A stretch of 6,330 nt of DNA from Candidatus Aenigmatarchaeota archaeon (GTDB taxonomy: Archaea > Aenigmatarchaeota > Aenigmatarchaeia > PWEA01 > JAGHBM01). Shown here piece after piece: positions 1 to 4,804 of the stretch. Under the pieces are notes generated by a model, which did no database searches, was not told where the DNA came from, and worked only from the letters and a program-made list of their open reading frames with translations. The translations under genes and the position numbers were made by a program. The DNA lies in NCBI GenBank assembly GCA_023133195.1, contig JAGLWW010000048.1, positions 1 through 6,330 of the forward strand. The letters run 5' to 3'. Position 1 is the first letter of the stretch. Each line of letters begins with the position of its first letter.

Positions 1-14
1 CCAGTAATAACAAA

Positions 15-30
15 CCGAAACCTTTATATG
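15..30 (+). promoter_or_regulatory. Archaeal BRE/TATA promoter of the three-gene operon
   Basis: The sequence CCGAAACCTTTATATG has a purine-rich BRE-like part followed by a TATA box at 23-30. It nearly matches the element at 3660-3675. Archaeal transcription normally begins about 25 nt after the TATA box, here near position 53, which leaves a leader of about 35 nt before the ATG at 88. This also argues against any start codon at or before position 28, because that would lie inside the promoter. Confidence 0.7.
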
Positions 31-68
31 GTAGTTCATGCATATATTTACTATCAAGTGGTGAAAAT

Positions 69-86
69 ATGTGGGGGTGTGTTTAA
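69..86 (+). other. Possible five-codon leader ORF (MWGCV)
   Basis: An ATG at 69 is preceded by GTGGTGA at 58-64, a good Shine-Dalgarno match at short spacing. It reads Met-Trp-Gly-Cys-Val and stops with TAA at 84-86, one base before the ATG of the first gene and in another frame. It would be the first ATG downstream of the predicted transcription start near 53. It may be a real mini-cistron or chance in a G-rich ribosome-binding region. Confidence 0.2.
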
Positions 87-87
87 A

Positions 88-279
88 ATGCCAATAGATA
101 ATTATCACGGTGATCTTAGACCAACTAATCCTATGTCGTATAAGCAGGTAAGTAATTTTTTAAATGGAGATGAAGATTTGCTTTCAATTATTAATCCTGA
201 CCTATGTCATATGTTCGGGCACCTTGCAGGAACATTAGAAAATAAAAAACCTGTAAATTATTCTGAGGGGTGTGATTAA
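88..279 (+). CDS. Hypothetical small protein, 63 aa
   Basis: I do not recognise this protein. It is small and soluble-looking, with no membrane segment or signal peptide. It has two cysteines, one in a His-containing stretch (DLCHMFGH, about residues 38-45) and one next to the C-terminus (EGCD). A metal site is conceivable, but the spacing fits no motif I know. The ATG at 88 was chosen because GGGGGTGTG lies just upstream and more distant starts fall in or next to the promoter; in-frame GTG codons at 58, 61 and 79 are alternatives. The stop lies 1 nt before the ATG of the next gene, whose ribosome-binding site GAGGGGTGTGAT is inside this gene, so the two are probably translationally coupled. 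All seven Asn codons are AAT, unlike later genes in the window. Confidence 0.62.
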   Translation: MPIDNYHGDLRPTNPMSYKQVSNFLNGDEDLLSIINPDLCHMFGHLAGTLENKKPVNYSEGCD

Positions 280-280
280 A

Positions 281-901
281 ATGCCAGAAGATAGTGATTC
301 CGTAACAATTTCATATGTTTTGAACGCAATGAATGAAAGATTGGACAGACAGGAAGGTATGTTGGGTGGGATATACGAATATTTTAAAGCCCAGCAGAAG
401 GGTGCAATAGCAGACGAAGGTAATTCTTATGGTCATTTCTATCATTTAGTTGAAAATGTAAATATATGGAACGAAAAAATTCACGGTGAACCTAAAAAAA
501 CAGATGTTACTTCTACATTGATTGCATGCCGCTTGGTTGGTAACGAAGATATGTTTTCAGTAATTACTGATGGAGGAGCTAGTTACTTCATGGGAATAGT
601 GGGGGGAAATTTGGCAGCTGATATAGACTACAATGAACTGTCTGGAGATGATAAACTAATAGGAAGTTTAACGGAATTGCACTACGGTCCGGCGGCCGAC
701 ATTACCGGTCAGGTCTTGAATGACATGGATAGAATTAATGAAAATGAAAACAGGGTTAGACATAGTGTAAACGGAGCGGAGACCTATATAGCGGAGCAGG
801 GCGTGAACATAGACGAACACGGAAACATGAATTTCAGCATCCAGAACAACGATTCGGACTACGTTGGCAGGCTGGATTCCGAAGACAGTGACTCCAACTA
901 G
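281..901 (+). CDS. Hypothetical acidic soluble protein, 206 aa
   Basis: The family is not recognised. There is no signal peptide or convincing membrane segment. Residues 10-40 look helical (NAMNERLDRQEGMLGGIYEYF) and could pair with a partner. Residues 76-135 read as a mixed alpha/beta region with a Gly-rich hydrophobic core (SYFMGIVGGN). The C-terminal 60 residues are polar, Asn/Asp/Glu-rich and probably disordered, ending in SEDSDSN. The ATG at 281 is preferred because GAGGGGTGTGAT ends 4 nt upstream; a GTG at 272 in the same frame is the alternative and would overlap the previous gene. It is the second gene of an apparent three-gene operon. Base composition changes inside the gene: 13 of 60 bases are G/C at 421-480, against 32 of 60 at 661-720 and 31 of 60 at 841-900. 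Confidence 0.83.
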   Translation: MPEDSDSVTISYVLNAMNERLDRQEGMLGGIYEYFKAQQKGAIADEGNSYGHFYHLVENVNIWNEKIHGEPKKTDVTSTLIACRLVGNEDMFSVITDGGASYFMGIVGGNLAADIDYNELSGDDKLIGSLTELHYGPAADITGQVLNDMDRINENENRVRHSVNGAETYIAEQGVNIDEHGNMNFSIQNNDSDYVGRLDSEDSDSN

Positions 902-921
902 ACAACATAATGAGTGATAAA

Positions 922-1920
922 ATGAAGTGTGCCAGCGGAGAAATAATAATAAAGAGAAAAGATTTCCTCAAATCCCTAGAAGGGGGAGCTGAAGCAATAA
1001 GAAACGCTGATGTCTATATCCTAGACTACAAGTTCAAGAAAGAGGAGATAGCCTACAAGGAAAGAAAGGAAACCATGGAAAAAGATGACAAGCCTTACGA
1101 CAATACCAATTCCATATATAAAAAAGTCTATGATTCTGTTACAGGGAAGGTTGAGAAAAACAACAAGAAGCTTGGTGACATAAAGGCAATACAAGACAAC
1201 GAAAAAATGCAAGAGTGGTCTGGCTGGGAGAAATATAAAACGCTCGCGGAAAAACAGGAAGAGCTTAAAGGCGTACTGGAAAACACCAAAAAAGAATGGG
1301 AAAGGCTCATGAAAATCTACGAAAAATGCGAGCTCAAAGATCTCTATCTGGACAAAAAAATCCTGGAATTTGACTTCAACAGAGTCAATAAGGTTAACGA
1401 CTTCGCGGATTTCAGCTTAAAGAAATATGAGGAATTTGGTCTCAAAGCAACAGAAGGAAAACCGAGCATATTTGAGGATATGAAATCCAATTATGACGAT
1501 TTACTTGTCAAGCTTGGTTCAGTCACATTTAAGAATTATAATGAAGTGGATAGAAATGGAGTTACACGACTTACATCAGCTTACAACGAGTATAAAGAAG
1601 TTTTGAAAAAAAACAAAGAGAAAGCGGATGAAATAGACAAATGTGTGATTCCTGTAAAAGCTGAATTTAAAAAGCATGAAAAAAGCGCTCTTGGTCGTTC
1701 CAAAACGTTAGAGAAAAACCAGAACCAGCTCGCGGAGATGAACAGAACAAGGAACAACGGACAAGAATTCAAGAACCTGAGAAATAGCGCAGAAGGGAAA
1801 TACAAAGAACACTGCTGGACCAGTTGGGCGTTGAAAAAGACTGGTGAAAAAGGAAAATCTTTTGGCAGGAAAATAAAGGACTTGGCTTACAGACCGCTGT
1901 CTAAGTTAAGGTCCAGATAA
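922..1920 (+). CDS. Hypothetical Lys/Glu-rich helical (coiled-coil-like) protein, 332 aa
   Basis: No known family is recognised. The protein is soluble, with no membrane segment, and is dominated by Lys, Glu and Asn in long helix-compatible stretches. The best coiled-coil candidates are about residues 38-52, 95-140 and 220-295. The last 30 residues are strongly basic (KKTGEKGKSFGRKIKD and onward to LRSR), which might bind nucleic acid or acidic membrane lipids; that is inference. Cysteines at 3, 136, 241 and 298 are scattered. The ATG at 922 is preferred because GTGAT sits 3 nt upstream, the same geometry as the gene starting at 3182; an in-frame ATG at 910 would add four residues (MSDK). It follows the previous gene by 20 nt without a visible promoter, so it should be the last gene of the operon. 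The stop is followed five bases later by a T run that overlaps the next TATA box. Confidence 0.9.
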   Translation: MKCASGEIIIKRKDFLKSLEGGAEAIRNADVYILDYKFKKEEIAYKERKETMEKDDKPYDNTNSIYKKVYDSVTGKVEKNNKKLGDIKAIQDNEKMQEWSGWEKYKTLAEKQEELKGVLENTKKEWERLMKIYEKCELKDLYLDKKILEFDFNRVNKVNDFADFSLKKYEEFGLKATEGKPSIFEDMKSNYDDLLVKLGSVTFKNYNEVDRNGVTRLTSAYNEYKEVLKKNKEKADEIDKCVIPVKAEFKKHEKSALGRSKTLEKNQNQLAEMNRTRNNGQEFKNLRNSAEGKYKEHCWTSWALKKTGEKGKSFGRKIKDLAYRPLSKLRSR

Positions 1921-1925
1921 GCGCA

Positions 1926-1939
1926 TTTTTATATATAAA
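1926..1939 (+). promoter_or_regulatory. TATA promoter of the coiled-coil membrane protein gene
   Basis: TTTTTATATATAAA, with core TTTATATA at 1928-1935, begins 5 nt after the upstream stop codon. The predicted transcription start near 1958 would leave a leader of only about 7 nt before the ATG at 1965. The T run could also act as a U-rich terminator for the upstream operon. Confidence 0.65.
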
Positions 1940-1964
1940 CGATTAAAATTATTTAGTGGTTGAT

Positions 1965-2540
1965 ATGTCACTAATACTGTCTCAAATGTTGAGTTTTGGC
2001 GACTCAAGTCTCTACGACACAATCTTCAAGACCATTCTCCAGTTACCCGAATGTGTGGGAGATTCCACATGGGGTTGTATAAACGGTTATATGCCTCATG
2101 ATTTTATATATGCCTTATTCATACCGCATATAGTATTACTGATTTTCCTTTTCATAGCGACGAAAGGAATTGGGCACAGAGGTCTGGAGTCTCTTTTGGG
2201 AATAGGAGTTTATATTTTCATAATCTACAGCGGATGGTATGCTTTCTTTGCAAACCTGACTATATTATGGATGGTGGTATCCCTGTTCATAGCAAGCTTT
2301 TACTTCTTTTGGGGTAGAATTGTGCATCCCACGAGAAGCAGGGAATTATTTAAACTTGGTTTTGACAGCGCAAAAAAGTCTAAAGAAAAGAGGAAACGTG
2401 AAGATGCCCTGAGAAGAGATATATCATATCTCAGAAGCCAGCTAGAAGAGGCCAGAAGAAGGGGTAGGACAGAGGAGATAAAAAACATATCAACACAGCT
2501 AACGAAAAGGGAGTTGGAATTAAGAGAACTACAGAGATAG
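1965..2540 (+). CDS. Membrane protein with three TM segments and a cytoplasmic coiled coil, 191 aa
   Basis: The function is unknown. Hydrophobic segments lie at about residues 46-66, 74-95 and 98-118. The first loop (TKGIGHRG) and the tail are basic, so the positive-inside rule puts the N-terminus outside and the C-terminus in the cytoplasm. The N-terminal 45 residues hold Cys30 and Cys38, the only cysteines, on the predicted outer side, where they could form a disulfide. From about residue 139 the protein is a highly charged heptad-like coiled coil (REDALRRDISYLRSQLEEAR) to the end. Its segment order matches the first three segments of the four paralogues downstream, with the coil in place of segments 4 and 5; sequence similarity is faint (DFIYALFIP against EFFVYLFPW). 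The ATG follows GGTTGAT directly; an in-frame GTG at 1956 is an alternative start, about where transcription should begin. It lies 78 nt upstream of the paralogue array. Confidence 0.9.
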   Translation: MSLILSQMLSFGDSSLYDTIFKTILQLPECVGDSTWGCINGYMPHDFIYALFIPHIVLLIFLFIATKGIGHRGLESLLGIGVYIFIIYSGWYAFFANLTILWMVVSLFIASFYFFWGRIVHPTRSRELFKLGFDSAKKSKEKRKREDALRRDISYLRSQLEEARRRGRTEEIKNISTQLTKRELELRELQR

Positions 2541-2586
2541 TGATAAAAAAATTCATGAAAATAAAGTTTTGTAACTGCGTTCCAAA

Positions 2587-2608
2587 TTTTTAAAACAAGT
2601 TTTAAAAA
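2587..2608 (+). promoter_or_regulatory. Perfect 22-bp palindrome in the promoter region of the 172-aa membrane protein gene
   Basis: Two 10-bp arms, TTTTTAAAAC at 2587-2596 and GTTTTAAAAA at 2599-2608, are exact inverted repeats separated by AA. The left arm, in the context CCAAATTTTTAAAAC, can also serve as a weak TATA element. The ribosome-binding site AGGTGG (2609-2614) follows immediately. The position fits an operator for a dimeric regulator, but AT-rich sequence gives such dyads by chance more easily than mixed sequence. Confidence 0.45.
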
Positions 2609-2618
2609 AGGTGGAAAA

Positions 2619-3137
2619 ATGGCTTATGAGACCAACATAATCACACAAATCACGACTGACCCTGCACTGCAACCTTTCCTGCCGTTTTTCTTTGTTCTCG
2701 CCGTTGTTTACGGGATGCTTTCAATAGCCAATATCTTCAAAAATAATAAAACCGGAGGAAGCATGAAGTCTGTTAACTTCATAATTGCCCTTGTATTTGC
2801 CTTTTTTGCCGCCGGATACCAGCCTTTCGTCAGTTTCTTTTTTGCAAACTTTGGCATAGTTTTGTGGGCTTTCATCATTATTTTCTTTATAGCTTTCATA
2901 CTAGAGGCAATAGGACTGAGAGGAAAACACAGGATTGAAAAGGGAAAGGAAGATGTCCCCATTATGATGGGCGGTGTTATAATACTCTTACTGGCTATGA
3001 TTGGCTTTTCCTACATATCGGAATTTGATATACCAATAGTAGGAACAGAGAACTTTATGATGATAATCGGTATTATATTATTGTTATTAGTATTTTACTA
3101 TGCATATGAATTTGGAAGAGAACAGAAAGGGCCTTAA
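2619..3137 (+). CDS. Five-TM membrane protein of the paralogue array, most diverged copy, 172 aa
   Basis: The function is unknown. Hydrophobic segments lie at about residues 18-36, 52-70, 74-100, 113-132 and 145-163. The loops after segments 1 (FKNNKTGGSMK) and 3 (RGKHRIEKGK) are basic, which predicts N-out, C-in. It shares the family signature in segment 1, where FLPFFFVLAVVYGML corresponds to the YxLPWLLTFAIVxGI of its neighbours, and a similar loop and second segment. It lacks the GAGGL/SSGGL turn after segment 4 and the WWM end, having YYAYEFG instead, so it is the outlier of the four. The ATG is set by AGGTGG 4 nt upstream. No cysteine or obvious catalytic residue is present. It lies downstream of a 22-bp palindrome and may have a weak promoter there, or be read from the promoter at 1926. 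Confidence 0.93.
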   Translation: MAYETNIITQITTDPALQPFLPFFFVLAVVYGMLSIANIFKNNKTGGSMKSVNFIIALVFAFFAAGYQPFVSFFFANFGIVLWAFIIIFFIAFILEAIGLRGKHRIEKGKEDVPIMMGGVIILLLAMIGFSYISEFDIPIVGTENFMMIIGIILLLLVFYYAYEFGREQKGP

Positions 3138-3150
3138 AAATATATAAATA
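3135..3150 (+). promoter_or_regulatory. TATA promoter of the 158-aa membrane protein gene
   Basis: TAAAAATATATAAATA, with core TATATAAA at 3141-3148, begins in the stop codon of the previous gene. The predicted transcription start near 3171 gives a leader of about 11 nt that contains the Shine-Dalgarno GTGAT (3174-3178), which is 3 nt from the ATG at 3182. Confidence 0.65.
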
Positions 3151-3181
3151 AAAGTTAAACGAACACTAAAACAGTGATATT

Positions 3182-3658
3182 ATGAGTATAGGAGAAATAG
3201 TGACAGGAGAATTCTTTGTTTACTTGTTTCCATGGATGTTGGTACTTGCCCTAGTCTACGGAATACTGGAGCATTATAAGATGCCAAAAAGCGACAGTTC
3301 AAGAGCCGTGATTTCCCTTGTGTCAGCATTTCTGGTACTGCCTTTGGCACCGACCTTATCTGGCTTCCTGACAGGAATGATAAAAAACCTTCTGGTGGTA
3401 GGTGTCGGGATACTTATCATGCTCATATTCGTGGAAATGCTGGGATACAAGGTAGGCAAGGGAGAGAACATATTTGACAAGCATCCCGTAGGATTCGGTA
3501 TAATCATGATACTTATAGCAATAATGGTCTTTGTGGGTGCAGGTGGTCTGGAACTTCTGGACGTGAAATTCACAATAGGAAGTGATGTTTTAGCTGCTCT
3601 CTTTTTCTTGGGAGCCATGACTATGGGAGTATGGTGGATGACCGCCAAGGAGGACTAA
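3182..3658 (+). CDS. Five-TM membrane protein of the paralogue array, 158 aa
   Basis: The function is unknown. Hydrophobic segments lie at about residues 11-29, 41-65, 68-88, 102-124 and 135-153. Family features are visible throughout: FFVYLFPWMLVLALVYGIL in segment 1, the short basic loop HYKMPKSDSSR, MVFVGAGGL at the end of segment 4 and WWM near the C-terminus, followed by a short acidic tail. The Lys-containing loops after segments 1 and 3 predict N-out, C-in. The outer loops are very short, so almost all of the protein sits in or on the inner face of the membrane. It has no cysteine and no recognisable catalytic or ion-binding signature. It is the shortest copy, with the smallest loop between segments 3 and 4. 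It has its own TATA box and a 3-nt-spaced GTGAT ribosome-binding site. Confidence 0.93.
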   Translation: MSIGEIVTGEFFVYLFPWMLVLALVYGILEHYKMPKSDSSRAVISLVSAFLVLPLAPTLSGFLTGMIKNLLVVGVGILIMLIFVEMLGYKVGKGENIFDKHPVGFGIIMILIAIMVFVGAGGLELLDVKFTIGSDVLAALFFLGAMTMGVWWMTAKED

Positions 3659-3659
3659 A

Positions 3660-3675
3660 GAAACCTTTTTATATG
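3660..3675 (+). promoter_or_regulatory. BRE/TATA promoter of the 171-aa membrane protein gene
   Basis: GAAACCTTTTTATATG begins 2 nt after the preceding stop codon and closely resembles the element at 17-30. With a start near 3698, the leader would be about 10 nt and the GAGGTAAT ribosome-binding site (3697-3704) would lie at the very 5' end of the transcript. The T run may also end transcripts of the preceding gene. Confidence 0.7.
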
Positions 3676-3707
3676 TAAATGTCAAAGAAATAAAAAGAGG
3701 TAATAAA

Positions 3708-4223
3708 ATGGATTATGGTATAGCAGGTTTAATGGACGTAACACAAAGCAGTTTTTTTGTATATATTCTTCCGTGGCTTTTGACATTTGCAATTGTTTTT
3801 GGTATACTGGGACATTATGAAATACCAAAAAACAAATCCGCAAGGGCAATAATAGCAATTGCACTTGCATTCTTCGTGATGCCCGTCGCAGCCCCTGTCG
3901 TGGCTATATTGGGACAACTGGGAATGGGACTGGTAATGTTATTCGCAGGACTCTTGTTCATACTGATATTGTTTGAGATGACAGGCATCAAGCATTTTGG
4001 AAAAGGAATAGATAAAGGTATCGATGCAAGACAAAAAATCACAGAAAAATACTACAGAGGATTTGGAGTTGCACTTGCGATCCTTGCAATAATGGTCTTC
4101 ATAGGAGCAGGAGGACTGGGATATCTTGGATATTCTGTGCCTACAATAAACTATCCGCTTGTATTCTTCATTGGAATAATAGTATTGATGATATGGTGGA
4201 TGGTCAAGGAGGGTGAGGAATAA
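3708..4223 (+). CDS. Five-TM membrane protein of the paralogue array, 171 aa
   Basis: The function is unknown. Hydrophobic segments lie at about residues 16-34, 45-67, 71-92, 117-140 and 149-165. It carries the clearest family signature: FFVYILPWLLTFAIVFGIL, the loop HYEIPKNKSAR, MVFIGAGGL after segment 4 and IWWM before an acidic end (KEGEE). The loop between segments 3 and 4 (about residues 93-116) is long and Lys-rich and is predicted to be cytoplasmic. By eye it is closest to the next gene: 16 of 22 residues match across segment 1 and the start of the following loop. The ATG has AGAGGTAAT just upstream. The stop overlaps the next start (TAATG), and the next ribosome-binding site GGAGGGTGAGG lies within its last codons, which implies translational coupling and near-equal expression of the pair. 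Confidence 0.94.
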   Translation: MDYGIAGLMDVTQSSFFVYILPWLLTFAIVFGILGHYEIPKNKSARAIIAIALAFFVMPVAAPVVAILGQLGMGLVMLFAGLLFILILFEMTGIKHFGKGIDKGIDARQKITEKYYRGFGVALAILAIMVFIGAGGLGYLGYSVPTINYPLVFFIGIIVLMIWWMVKEGEE

Positions 4224-4762
4224 TGATACCAAATATACCAACTGGAATGGAAGGACTTTTGGGAGTAGACTTTTTCACATATGTTTTGCCCTGGTTACTG
4301 ACCTTTGCAATAGTATATGGTATAACAAGTCATATAGGAGACAAAGGAATACCTCAAAGTAAGGCAGCAAGAGTAATAATAGCGCTTGTGCTTGCATTCA
4401 TAGTGGCACCTATAATGGGACCATGGGTAACAGTATTCATGGGAATAATAGGCTCTTTAGTGATAGTAGTAGCAGGATTACTGGTATTCATTGTATTCCT
4501 GGAAATTATGGGAATAAAGAGCGTACGTGAAGTAACAGATAAAGAAGGCAAAACACTTAAAGGAAGATTTTCTATATTTGAAACACATGGAATTGCCTTT
4601 GCAATAATCTTCATAATAATAGGAGCGCTTGTCTTTATCAGTTCAGGAGGGCTTCAGGCACTAGGATGGTCAATGCCAATAGAACTTGTATACAACTGGC
4701 CGCTGATATTCTTCCTAATAATAATAGCGCTTGCAATCTGGTGGATGAGCTCGGAAAAATAA
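4223..4762 (+). CDS. Five-TM membrane protein of the paralogue array, last copy, 179 aa
   Basis: The function is unknown. Hydrophobic segments lie at about residues 17-35, 50-70, 75-97, 122-142 and 158-174. The family signature reads FFTYVLPWLLTFAIVYGI in segment 1, then IPQSKAAR, LVFISSGGL after segment 4 and IWWM close to the end. The first loop is longer than in the other copies (HIGDKGIPQSK), and the loop between segments 3 and 4 is charged (residues 99-116, with VTDKEGKTLKGR). Predicted orientation is N-out, C-in. The start overlaps the previous stop by one base and has a strong ribosome-binding site, GGAGGGTGAGG at 4208-4218. It has no promoter of its own. It is the last gene of the plus-strand cluster and converges on cysS 42 nt away. 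Confidence 0.94.
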   Translation: MIPNIPTGMEGLLGVDFFTYVLPWLLTFAIVYGITSHIGDKGIPQSKAARVIIALVLAFIVAPIMGPWVTVFMGIIGSLVIVVAGLLVFIVFLEIMGIKSVREVTDKEGKTLKGRFSIFETHGIAFAIIFIIIGALVFISSGGLQALGWSMPIELVYNWPLIFFLIIIALAIWWMSSEK

Positions 4763-4775
4763 ATCCGCCAAAACC

Positions 4776-4793
4776 TTCTTTTTCTTTTGTTTT
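4776..4793 (+). terminator. T-rich terminator after the membrane-protein cluster
   Basis: The plus strand reads TTCTTTTTCTTTTGTTTT, beginning 14 nt after the last plus-strand stop codon. Archaeal RNA polymerase stops at oligo-T tracts without needing a hairpin, and I see no strong stem before it. It lies in the 42-nt gap between two convergent genes. The minus strand has no comparable T tract in this gap. Confidence 0.55.
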
Positions 4794-4804
4794 AACTACT
4801 AAAA

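Noticed and set aside
31..57. Imperfect stem TGGTAG/CTATCA upstream of the first gene
   Set aside because: It has one G-U pair and a 16-nt loop, and most of it lies upstream of the predicted transcription start, so an RNA structure there is unlikely.
28..87. Extension of the first gene to an ATG at 28, adding 20 residues
   Set aside because: The codon lies in the TATA box itself, upstream of the predicted transcription start, and no ribosome-binding site precedes it.
3274..3648. Open frame of 124 codons on the minus strand opposite the 158-aa membrane protein gene
   Set aside because: Its Pro/Ser/Thr-rich composition is what the antisense of hydrophobic codons gives, it has no ribosome-binding site, and the plus-strand gene is well supported. 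The same applies to the minus frames at 3815-4042, 3939-4241 and 4354-4614.
1965..4762. Identity as known small membrane proteins (SMR transporters, VirB2-like pilins, holins, type IV pilins)
   Set aside because: The number of hydrophobic segments is wrong, and there is no conserved membrane Glu of SMR proteins, no pilin signal-peptidase site and no holin-like size. Similarity would be hydrophobicity only.
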